DNA from: Aurelia coerulea
Taxonomy: Eukaryota; Cnidaria; Scyphozoa; Semaeostomeae; Ulmaridae
Direction of reading: 5' to 3'
DNA length: 64,000 nucleotides
Assembly: GCA_039566865.1 (NCBI GenBank)
Contig: CM076947.1
Coordinates: 18,353,501-18,417,500 of the forward strand
The notes below the pieces were generated by a model, which worked only from the letters and a program-made list of their open reading frames with translations, ran no database searches and was not told the DNA's origin. Shown piece by piece: positions 55,029 to 64,000 of this stretch (position 1 is its first letter; every line of letters begins with the position of its first letter). Both the position numbers and the translations under genes were made by a program.

Positions 55029-56490
55029 CAAGTCAAATCTTTCAATAGGGCACATGGAAACCCGCAAAACATCAAATTTAACACTTCTAAGCCAATGATA
55101 TCGTCGTATTCCGATCACATAACTGAAAATTTGGATTTCGAGACAACTTTTCGAGTACCTTCAAGAAACTAAAAATGGATATTCGACCAATAAAGATACA
55201 GAGCTGGTTTTACACGAATCGATTCTAGAAGCCCCAATCCACACTTGTTTTCTGCATTGGGTTAAAATCTCATCAGGGATCGGCGATACATCGAATTTCA
55301 ATTGGCCTATGTTCAAGAATTTTTGAGGAACGCTTCAAAAAAGATGTTGCTTTCAAAATATCACATGTTATGTTCAGGAATAACATGAAAATATATGTTT
55401 GTGTGATTTTCCAAAATCCTTGACGAATTAAAGTTATTTGCTACAAAGAAAGCTAATGGGCCTACCTTCACCCGCAGCAGAATCCCAGTAATCGGTATTA
55501 TGTAAGTCTCATTCGCAGTGATAACTAGTGGATACATCTACGAATAAGGTCACCACAAATTCAATTTCTTTCCACCATTTTATCATCGATAATTTCGATC
55601 AAATGTGATAAGATTTCAGAGCCTCTTCACCAAACCGTCCAACTACCGTCGATTCAAAGTTTTCTCGTTGCAAACACCTGGGAAGGCTTGCATAAAACAA
55701 AAGGTTGTGCAAGGCTCCAGGTCTCCCATATTACACAGGGAATTGATACCTTTGATAATAGATTGTAGTATTTTACACCTTTGAGAATAGATTGCAAGGG
55801 AAATTTCTTTACATAAATTATGTACTTTTCCGGTCTGACAAAGAGATTTGCAATCTTTGAGAAGTGTTTCGTTTTGTTTTTATTTTGTTACGATATAGTG
55901 CCTACAGGAGTGTGCAATCTATTCTCAAAAGTATCATTTTGCCCCAGGGGGGGTACTCAGGCATATTTAGGATAGGGGTGCTCAGGCTGGGGTACAACGC
56001 ATCAACCCAAAAAAGTAATTTCTAGCTTGAAAATAGACCCAAAAAAATAATTTTTCCAACCTTACATATCCAAAATTTATGAAGTCAGTATCTTAAATCT
56101 GCATAAATGTGCCCTAACTGATTAGATTTCTCATATTGTGTTTGGATTCGTTTGTGTTTTTTTATTTTAGTACTGTTATTTGGCTCTAATTTGTTTGTAA
56201 ATTATATTTTTCCCAATCTTTTACTTTTTCTCATATTTGAGACCCAAAAAAGTAAGCCAGAATTTCTTGAACCCAAAAAAATAACTGTACAAATCATTGA
56301 CCCAAAAAAATAATCTTTGCCTAAATTTTAGACCCAAAAAAGTAACCTGAGCATCCCTATCCTGAATATACCAGAGTACCCCCCCCCCCCCCTGGGCACT
56401 TTGCTGTGTCATATGAGAGACCATTTGTTTTATGCAAGCCTTACAAGACTTCCAAGGCGTTTGCAACAAGAAAACTTTTAATCAACGGCA
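55029..56490. mobile_element. Fold-back element C, left arm plus truncated right arm, with a hAT-like MITE inside
   Basis: Left arm about 55029-55740 (AAATCTTTCAATAGGGCACA, TTTATCATCGATAATTTCGA, CTACCTTCACCCGCAGCAG), centre to 55942, MITE 55943-56396, then only about 90 bp of right arm (TTTGCTGTGTCATATGAGAG to AATCAACGGCA). The right arm is cut at about 56490. It has the same orientation and order as elements A and B at 20.9-25.6 kb. Confidence 0.8.
55943..56396. mobile_element. hAT-like MITE, 454 bp, CCCAGGGGG termini, 8-bp duplication
   Basis: The left end is CCCAGGGGGGGTACTCAGGC; the right end is GAGTACCCC with a C-run and CCTGGG. The flanks are CATTTTGC (55935-55942) and CACTTTGC (56397-56404). 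Fold-back element B preserves the unoccupied site (CATTTTGCTGTGTCAT), which confirms the duplication. The interior repeats AGACCCAAAAAA(A)TAA-like phrases in both halves. It shares its termini with the 2.8-kb element at 31786. Confidence 0.85.
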
Positions 56491-57364
56491 TAGCTCTTTG
56501 GACCCATTATTTAGTTTCGAAGCTCATTTACCTCACTCTTAGATGAAGTTAGTGGAGGAGCGAAACACTGCGGCGTGGAAACTCCGTTGAAAAACTGCGC
56601 TGAGTCTAACAGCCAATTTACCCAAGCATGATGAACAGGAAAAAGAAGATATGAAAATGCGAGCAGCCTGAAAGCTCTACAGTATCACCGTGCAAAGATT
56701 CTGCAGCACAGTTTCTACGCATGATATATTGAATGTCGCGATACCTGCTAGGACCCCAAAACAAGTCGGTCGTCTGATTTTTGGCCAAACCTCAGACCTT
56801 TTCCCAACATGTTACAATTCAAATTACTCAAAGAATCTGCCAAAATATAAACAATCATCTAGTAAAGAAAATAAAGTAATGCTTGGACCTCACCATGAGC
56901 GACCAAACAGCAAACCACGCAACATCTTGAATAGGCCACTGATAGACAACTGATAAACATGCTAGTATAACTCTTTATATTACCCTCAAGTACAGGCATT
57001 CCACGTGCAGCTGACATGTAGGGTAGGGTGAGGTAATGTGGGTCTAAAATGAGCAAAATCTCAAAATGGAAAGCTGGTAAAACGACAATAAAATGCAAAC
57101 AATTTCAAAAGTTTCGTTTAATTTACATTCAGTGCTTCTTGTTTCTCAGCTCTGACAAAGGCAGTTAACATTTTTGAAAAATGTTCTCTTTTGGCAACTA
57201 AAATATGCCCACTTTTTCCGACGAGCGAGAAAAGTGGGTCTATTTTCAAAACTAAAACAATATCGGAATATGAAAGGATAAATGATCAAAAAATCAATGG
57301 AATTACATTTCGCAACTATTCTCCATTCAATAAAATCACAAGCTTTGCCTTTTATCGCAAGCAA
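56491..57364. other. DNA without recognised genes
   Basis: The ORF at 56690-56953 (87 codons) is basic and unrecognised. A short inverted pair (GCCCACTTTTTC / GAAAAGTGGGTC) lies at about 57208-57240. No named repeat. Confidence 0.45.
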
Positions 57365-58768
57365 TCCCCCGCATTTTTTTTTTCATTTTTCATTTTAAAT
57401 TATTTACACACAAAAACCCTTCAGCTTATTAACGCAATACTTAAATAAGAAAATAAATACCCTAATGACCCTAATATAGTCTATATACAGTTAAAGCAAA
57501 ATTATGTACAGTAATCTATCTAATAGCAGCTGCTCTTCCAGGGCGTCGTGTTTTAGGTTTTTTCAGCTCATATAATAGCTTCTCGATTGTTTTTTGAATC
57601 TACTAAGTGTAGGGAGCTCTCTGATATTGATGGGTATATCGTTCCAGGCTTTCAGAGCCGAATAGTGAAAGTCTTTCTTGACATATTCAAGATTATTTCT
57701 TGGGATTTGTAGGTCCCTGCAATTCCTCGTTCTGTTGTTGGAATGCTGGGTCCTATGATGGTTTTTACCCCAAAGGCTTTCGGGACATTGCCTGTTTATT
57801 ATTTTGTATGTCATAACTGATCGATCAAAGTTTATTAGTTGTTCAACTGTCAACCAATTATGAGACCAATTGTCTTTTAGTCTGGCCTTATCAATAATCG
57901 AACGGGCTCTGTCCTGCAGACGTTGGAGGGTATTCAATTTTGATTTAGGAAGACTCCCCCAAATAACATTGGCGTATCGCAGATGGCTTTCGACAAGTGC
58001 ACGGTACACATGGTCCAGCTGGGATTGGGAAATAAGATTTTTCAATTTTTTTAGTGACTTAAGACCGCCACTAATCTTCCCTTTCACTTTGTTGAATTGT
58101 TCATCACAGTTTAGCCCTTCATCCACAATAAGCCCCAGTGATTTGGTCTTCACCACACGCTTAATTTCTGAATTGTTAAGATTCAGTGGTTCTGAGATTT
58201 CAACCTTATTTGTCCTCCGTGGATGGCCAATGATCATGTATTCAGTTTTTCGGGTTTGCACTTAACTTGTTTATCCGCATCCATTCTGAGATGTTTCTTA
58301 ATTCTTTGTGGGCATTTGTAATTAGATCATCGACGTTACTAGATGTTAATGTAACATGTGTGTCATCTGCATACATACTAGCCCTAGAGAATTTTAAGCA
58401 TTTTTCAAAGTCATTTAGGTAGATTATGAATAGGAGTGGTCCCAAGCAGGATCCTTGAGGTACACCACATGCTACCAATCTAGCCCCCGAATGTTGTCCA
58501 TTAACTGCGGATATGAACCATTCTCCTGAACTTCCCCTGATACCGAGTGCACCTAACTTTTTTATCAGTATTGTATGATCTACGGTATCAAACGCCTTTG
58601 TTAAATCAAGAAATATGGCCAAGTTGAGCTTTTTTTTATCCATATTGTCATACCAGCAGTCAGTACCGTTTATCAGGGATGTTACAGTGGAATACAGTTT
58701 TCGAAAAGCAGATTGATTTGGTGTCAATACTTTGTTAGTTATGAGATAATCAATGAGCTGATCGTGAA
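57365..58768 (-). mobile_element. LINE A, 3' part (RT to tail)
   Basis: On the - strand: HDQLIDYLITNKVLTPNQSA, motif A FLDLTKAFDTVDHTILIKKL, GVPQGSCLGPLLFIIYLNDF and the catalytic YADD (58242-58727). After a frameshift near 58250 come TEYMIIGHPRRTNKVEI, SLGLIVDEGLNCDEQFNKVK, SHLRYANVIWG, LQRLQDRARSIIDKARLKDN and a stop near 57563. The 3' end has ATGAAAAATGAAAAA-type sequence at about 57370-57395. Its 5' part lies at 62370-63345, separated by LINE B. Confidence 0.85.
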
Positions 58769-58852
58769 TAATAATAATAATACTTCTTATTTACAGTTGG
58801 TATGGGTACTTATAGCTCATGCTCTTTAAAAGAGTAAGCTAATAAAATCAAC

Positions 58853-60731
58853 TTATATACATAACTTAAATACAGCAAACCATAAAATTGACAATAAACG
58901 GCATAATTTACAATTGCATCCTTCCCCAGCCCATGTTTTGATTTTTTTGCAGAAGGAAGCGACCGTTTCGCTGCTCTTTATCACATCTGGCATGCTGTTC
59001 CAGAGTATGCTACCCCTAAAACATATGGACTTCATGCCGAAGGCCTCGGTGGATGTGCTTGGAAGTAAAACTTTGTCATTTATTCTGAGATTATACCTGA
59101 CCTCTCTTCTCTGGAATAGTTCCGACAAAATAGAGGGTTCTCATGATGTAATGTTTTGTAAATCTCTATCATCAGTCATTGTAAATTCTGAACATGGACA
59201 GTTTTTTCATTGCTTCTGACGAGAAGATCAGCAAAAGGTGCATCATAGTCATCTAACAAGGCACGTAATGCTCGTTTGTGGATCTTATTGATCTTATCAT
59301 TGGCACATTTTCCACAGAACATCCAAATTAAGGGGCAGTATTTAAAGTTTGACATAACAAACGAATTATACAGTAACCTTTTTTGAGGTTGTTGAAGATA
59401 TCTTGCAACCCTAGCAAAAGCACTAAAGTGGGTGTCAAATTTCAATTTTGAGTCAATTGTTATCCCTAACAGTTTAACTTGGTTAGTGGATGGGATTACT
59501 TTCTCGTCGATTTCCAAGCAAAGTTTGTTGTCTTGATTTAATCCCATAAACATTAGTTGGAATTTCGATGGATTTGCAACCATCATGTTAGATTGGAACC
59601 ATTCTAAGGTAATGTGTATATCGATTTCCAAACTCGAGATCACTCGTTCAATTTTCTGGTCACAGGCGAACAAGGTGTTGTCATTGGCAAAATTACATAT
59701 TTCTGATTCCTCACTGAAGTAAATCAGGTCATTTATGTAAATATTGAATAAAAGAGGACCAAGTACTGAACCTTGCGGTACACCAGATGTGATATCGAGC
59801 CACGAACTATAACTAGAGTCAATTCTAACTCGTTGTTTTCGTGAAGTAAGGTAGCTGTGGAGCATTCTGAGGCTACCCAAGTCAAAACCATAGGCCTCCA
59901 GTTTTGCTATAAGGAGATCATGAGGCAGACAACATACGCTTTGGAGAGATCCATAAGCACCATTCCAACTATTCCACGCTTGTCAAGACACTTGCGACAT
60001 CGTTCTATCAACCTTATCAGGGCATCTTGTGTACTATATTTCTCGCGAAAACCACACAACAAATCTGATAGATATTGGCTGATGTGAGGCAACATTTGTT
60101 TTGAGAGAAGTCTTTCATAAATTTTTGAAATAGAAGAAAGAATACTGATTGGCCTGTAATTAACATCGGTCGTGGATTCGCCATTTTTGAAAATGGGTGA
60201 GACGTCTGCAAGCTTCAAAATGTCTGGAAAGACATTCGTATCTATTGCGTTGTTTAGATGATATGATATCTCCTTATAGCAAGCATTTGAGGCTAATTTT
60301 AATTTATCAGTAGGTACAGCTCCACTGCTCTTCTTAGCGGCATTCATCTTTTGAATTTCACTGAAAACCGTAGAAGGTTCTACGTGTGAAAATGCAAACT
60401 TTTTACGTGCGTTAACCATGCCCTTAATCCTTAATATACTAGGATGGGTTGTGTATGCCTGTATACAATCTTGGACAGGGTCATCCATAATTTGCACAGA
60501 TTCTTTTGGTACCTTTGCAATCTTTAGTGTGTCGGTTATATTTGCAAAGTAGTGATTGAAGTGCTCACTAATGGCCTGATCGTCTCGAATTACTTCGTCG
60601 TCCTCAATAAGCACAATTTTTTCACTAACTACACTATCGTCCGAAAACATAGGTTTAAGAGTCTTCCAGAACTTTTTGCTTTTCCCCACATCATTGCAAG
60701 TTAAGGTTTTTGAAATATTCCTTTTTTGCAC
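58853..60731 (-). pseudogene. LINE B reverse transcriptase and C-terminal region, frameshifted
   Basis: 60731-59907 carries the RT N-terminal region (SKKFWKTLKPMFSDDSVVSE, IFKNGESTTDVNYRPISILS, LCGFREKYSTQDALIRLIER) and reaches motif A (MVLMDLSKAYVVCL, damaged: the usual FD is lost at a frameshift near 59925). 59880-59176 carries [20 protein letters not shown], the active-site motif as FANDN instead of FADDN, and KLLGITIDSKLKFDTHFSAF. 59128-58853 carries the C-terminus with the Cys cluster CNCKLC. The Asp-to-Asn change in the catalytic motif and the frameshifts mark a dead copy. Confidence 0.85.
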
Positions 60732-60739
60732 GCCTGTTC

Positions 60740-61772
60740 ATCTTGACAATAAGATTCCTTTGTTGGCGATATCTTTGCAAATCATTTTCATCATGTGTCT
60801 TATTTGCTTTATTTTTAAGTCTGGTTCTTTGCATCATTGCCTTTCTTAAGGTTTTTGACATATGAGGCTTGTTGTTTCCTCTGACAGTAACAGTTTTATA
60901 AGGGGCAAATTTGTCAAGGGTTTGATCGAAAAGACATATGAAGGCCTCGATACTATCAGGACTGTTTTCTGCAAGGTTGGTAGATAATTCAGACAAAAAG
61001 TTTTCCTCAGAAAACTTACGGTAGTCCCTATATTTTATTTTCTTTGGAGGCAGCTTATGATATTGTAGTTTTAGCATTGTAAAAATCATGTGATGAAAGT
61101 CGCTAAAACCGGTTTCAAACGTCTGGGTTTCCTTAAAACTATGTTTTCGGTTCGTTAACATGAGATCAATGCATCTACCAGCAGCTGATTTAAAGCAAGT
61201 TGCTGTTTTTATCATACTGTACAGACCATTGTTTTCAATAAACGTGGAAAGCGCAGCATTACTAGTATCTAGGTTAAAATCCCCAAGTACCAGCATATTG
61301 TGCAACGTTTGAGAACCAATGTCAATAACTTTCTGAATTTCCTCTAGAAAATAGGTTTCCTTTTGACATGGAGGCCTATAAATAGGTAAAATTAACCATT
61401 TGGTATTCTTAACATTGAGCTCAATAGGGACAGCTTGGATATCACTTGGTATAGGAACATTTTTTATTTCCTTGGACGTAATTTGCTGACTTCTCAAGAC
61501 TAAAAGCCCCCCTGAATTAGCACTACAATTTATACGAATCGCTGCCTTAAAACCCGGGAGTGAAAATTGATTCTTCGGGAGGTGCTATCCAGTTTAGTTT
61601 CGGCAAGAATGATAACGTCAACATAATCTGTTCTTATATTTTTAGCTCGAAGACGTTTCAATTTGTCGAAAGCCTCTTGCCTGTCATCAAGAGTTATAAA
61701 TTCATTTGTGATATTCATCAGGCTGTCACTATTGGCTTCAAAAGTATTTGTCATAGATGGGGAATTAGACAA
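60740..61772 (-). pseudogene. LINE B endonuclease domain, frameshifted
   Basis: The N-terminal piece (61530-61772) has YVDVIILAETKLDST, the AETKLD motif of APE-type endonucleases. The second frame (60691-61497) has WLILPIYRPPCQKETYF, MLVLGDFNLDTSNAALSTFI, FKSAAGRCIDLMLTNRKHSF and GFSDFHHMIFTMLK with the catalytic GDFN and SDFH elements. A linker rich in Lys/Arg follows (RTRLKNKANKTHDENDLQRY). The break between frames near 61500 makes it non-functional as it stands. Confidence 0.8.
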
Positions 61773-62324
61773 TCAATCCTTACTTAAAAAGTTAATGAAG
61801 TTATTGGAGTCACCTCGTTTGTTCAGATGCAGACGCTTTGTAGCAAGACATGAAAAATCGATGTTGTCATGTTCGATTTGCTTGAGGTTTCGTTCGGTGC
61901 AGAATTTCTTTATTCTCTTGTTTAGATTGGTGATTCGTTTGTTCATACCAGTTCGGTCTCCCCTTGTGATGACAGTTGAGATAACCAATTCGGTGTTCTC
62001 GGCATCATTCGTTACCAGATCCGAAATTTCCTCGACGTGGCTGATTGTATCGACGCCTTTGGTTAAATCATTCGTACCGGTGTGAAGAATAACAACATCT
62101 GGTTTTTTCCTAAGAACTGGCTTGATGTAGTCCACCATATCTCTCGTTGTAGCACCACCATGGGCTTTAATCACTACTTCTTCGTGTTGTTTTGCTAGGC
62201 CACGTTCGTTGATACCATTGACAAGTGAGTCTCCAACGATAAAAACATTTTTCTTTTCGTTGTCATTCTTTGTTTCCGATTCTGTTCCCTTTTGTTTAGA
62301 CCTTTCTTTTGACAATTTCTCCAT
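61773..62324 (-). CDS. LINE B ORF1: SGNH/GDSL-type esterase domain
   Basis: This 183-codon ORF lies at the 5' side of LINE B. After a charged Lys/Glu-rich start come NVFIVGDSLVNGINERGLA (GDS nucleophile block), AHGGATTRDMVDYIKP, VVILHTGTNDLTKGVDTI (GxND block) and RLHLNKRGDSNNFINFL (the HLN block with the catalytic His). This is the SGNH hydrolase order seen in ORF1 of CR1-like LINEs (family knowledge). The catalytic Ser, Asn and His positions appear intact. It has no independent host role; it may act in membrane or RNP handling of the element, which is unproven. The start Met may be internal because the LINE is 5'-truncated. Confidence 0.8.
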   Translation of the reverse strand: MEKLSKERSKQKGTESETKNDNEKKNVFIVGDSLVNGINERGLAKQHEEVVIKAHGGATTRDMVDYIKPVLRKKPDVVILHTGTNDLTKGVDTISHVEEISDLVTNDAENTELVISTVITRGDRTGMNKRITNLNKRIKKFCTERNLKQIEHDNIDFSCLATKRLHLNKRGDSNNFINFLSKD

Positions 62325-62369
62325 TGATGTATTGTTTGACTTTGCTTTGTCTGCTACTTTTTCTGAACT

Positions 62370-63345
62370 TGAACTATTTTTTCCAACATCCTAGAAAAAA
62401 CTGAGATGACCGAGATCGGCCTATAATTGTTTCCATCCCTTTTTGAACCTGTTTTGAAATTGGTGTGACTCTTGATAATTTCCAGATATCTGCGAAGACA
62501 CCATACTTCAATGACGAGTTGAAAACCATGGTTAGAGGCTTTAAAATGAAGTCTGCTGCATCTTTAATTAGCATAGTGGAGATCTTGTCTGGGCCTGGTG
62601 CTTTGCCATTTTTCAGTTGCTTTATGGCGTTCAGCACATATGTTTCATCAATGCGTACAAATGTCATTTTGTTCTGTTGAACGTTGATATGCTTGACAGA
62701 ATCATCATCAGCCCTAGACTCTAACTTGCTAGCAAGTTTCGGTCCTATGGTGGTAAAATGATGATTAAGTGCTTCAGCTATATCCTTTTCTTTAGTAATT
62801 GTTTTCCCCTCAACATCTAAACTGGAAATTTCTGTTGAAGGAGCTGCTTTGTCTAGTACCTTATTAATAACCTGCCACATTCTTTTTGGATCTCCCTTGT
62901 TTTTTCAATTAACCCAAGATAATGCGATTGTACTGCATCTCGAATTTTTTGTGTCACTTTGTTACGGAGATGCTTATATGTGTTCCACTTTTCAGGAGAT
63001 GTTTTCGTCGCTTTCTTAGCTGCATCCCTCTCTTTCATTAGTTTCCTAATGTCTGGGGTTATTTAAGGAGTAGAAGTGTTACCTACTCTTCTCTTTTTCA
63101 GGGGTGCATGGATATCTAAAACCGACTCAAAGATCTCCTGAAAAGTGGTAGCCATATTATCCGGATTATCAGCATAAGAGCTCAGGATGGTTTCCCAATC
63201 TATCTGCTGCAAGTCGTTGCGAAACGATGCCCTGTCATAATTGCTTAGACTTCGAGTCTCCAAAACTTTTGGTTTCTTACTTTTGACTCGCCAGGCTGAT
63301 GTCTCCCCTATCTTCAAAAACGGTGGAGAAGATACAGTTAAAAAA
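62370..63345 (-). mobile_element. LINE A, 5' part (endonuclease end to RT start)
   Basis: On the - strand: SYADNPDNMATTFQEIFESV and HAPLKKRRVGN (63063-63345), IRKLMKERDAAKKATKTSPE, KWNTYKHLRNKVTQKIRDAV (62853-63038), WQVINKVLDKAAPSTEI, LKNGKAPGPDKISTMLIKDA, VFADIWKLSRVTPI (62374-62880) and NNYRPISVISVFSRMLEKIV just before LINE B. Frameshifts separate the pieces. It continues in 57365-58768. Its 5' border meets the + strand LINE E at about 63345. Confidence 0.8.
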
Positions 63346-64000
63346 AAGTTTTCGACCAATAAGTGTATTGTCAGCATTGTCAAAAGTTTTTGAAAGATTA
63401 ATGGCTAAGCAGATGCTGTCCTTCATCCAACCAAATCTCTCCAATGTCCTATGCGGATTTAGGGAAGGTTTTAGTACTCAACATGCACTGTTTCGTGTTG
63501 TAGAGATGTTCCTCAGAACAATCGATCAGTCGGGCATTGTAGGAGTAGTACTAATGGATCTTTCGAAGACTTATGACTGCCTTAGTCATGATTTACTTAT
63601 AGCAAAAATGGCAGCCTATGGCTTCAGTAACAAGAGTCTAGAACTCTTGTATAGCTACCTTTCAAACAGAGAACAGAGGGTCAAGATAAACAGTACTTTT
63701 AGTGACTGGAATTGCACAGTGTCTCGTGTTCCTCAAGGCTCAGTCCTTGGGCCCTTATTGTTCAACATATTCATCAACGACTTTGTTTTCACTATACAGA
63801 GCTCCCAGGTATGCAACTTTGCTGATGATAACACGGTAATCGCATGTCTTGAGTTTGATATTGAAAATGCAATCTCCTGGTTTAGGGAAAACAACATGGT
63901 AGCAAACCCGGATAAATTTCAAATGATGTTTCTTGGTCTCGAAGAAAGCAAAAGATACTGTCTTGACATAAATGGAAACATTATAGTCAATGCAGATACG
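63345..64000 (+). mobile_element. LINE E: open reverse transcriptase frame running off the right edge
   Basis: From about 63354 the + strand reads RPISVLSALSKVFERLMAK, and from the ATG at 63401 a frame stays open for 200 codons to the last base: MLSFIQPNLSNVLCGFREGF, motif [41 protein letters not shown], catalytic VCNFADDNTVIACLEFD and NNMVANPDKFQMMFLGL. Compared with LINE B the loop after FADDN is shorter by about 9 residues and motif A has SKTYD for SKAFD. It is 5'-truncated at the YRPIS block. Being open, it is the best-preserved RT of this family in the window. Confidence 0.85.

Larger units (their letters stand above)
58769..62369 (-). mobile_element. LINE B (CR1-like), 3.6 kb, nearly full-length, inserted in LINE A
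   Basis: It retains ORF1 esterase, endonuclease, RT and C-terminal regions in order, broken by several frameshifts, and ends in an (AAT)n-type tail at about 58769-58781. TGAA flanks both ends (58765-58768 and 62370-62373). LINE A reads continuously across it: RMLEKIV on the far side continues with HDQLIDYL on the near side. LINE B is of the same general family as LINE D at 8.3-12.2 kb. Confidence 0.85.

Overview
This is eukaryotic DNA, most likely from an invertebrate animal. Its genes are split by GT-AG introns of 1 to 13 kb, base composition is AT-rich, and most of the window is transposon-derived. The mix of CR1/L2-like LINEs with microsatellite tails, RTE-like LINEs and many MITEs and fold-back elements with G-run ends fits a cnidarian such as an anthozoan. 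That assignment is inference from memory, at low to moderate confidence.

Three host genes can be supported. (1) On the + strand, six exons between 1735 and 27037 join in phase to give the linker and the complete RhoGAP domain of an ARHGAP1/ARHGAP8 (p50RhoGAP)-type protein, ending in its own stop; the CRAL-TRIO half should lie left of the window. (2) On the - strand, 36589-38670 is an uninterrupted 693-codon gene of the AtuA/DUF1446 family with a mitochondrial-like leader. It is a candidate for bacterial ancestry or retroposition. (3) On the + strand, an acidic first exon at 39700-39862 joins in phase to a 59-bp exon at 52556-52614 that matches the N-terminal segment of two-pore channels (TPC2/TPC3 type). 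The gene would continue right of the window. Genes 2 and 3 are divergent, with starts about 1 kb apart.

The rest is mobile DNA, much of it nested. 1-27 kb (ARHGAP1-like introns) holds a CR1-like LINE interrupted by another LINE, two SINE copies, several MITEs, and two adjacent fold-back elements with 0.6-0.8 kb arms. 27-36.5 kb is intergenic and holds a 1.8-kb hairpin element, a hAT-like element (8-bp TSD) with a second hAT-like element inside it, and a Harbinger-like element. 39.9-52.4 kb (first intron of the TPC-like gene) holds a LINE, then a 4.1-kb TIR element inserted in the tail of an L2-like LINE. That TIR element carries a LINE carrying a MITE, and the L2-like LINE is also split by an RTE-like LINE with two further insertions. 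53.2-54.5 kb is a tandem array with a unit of about 203 bp. 55-56.5 kb is a third fold-back copy with a hAT-like MITE. 57.4-63.3 kb is a LINE split by a 3.6-kb LINE that still shows ORF1 esterase, endonuclease and RT domains. The window ends inside an open RT reading frame on the + strand.

No complete DNA transposase, rRNA, tRNA gene or CRISPR array was recognised. Insertion order, target duplications and empty-site comparisons inside the window allow a relative chronology of many of the elements.
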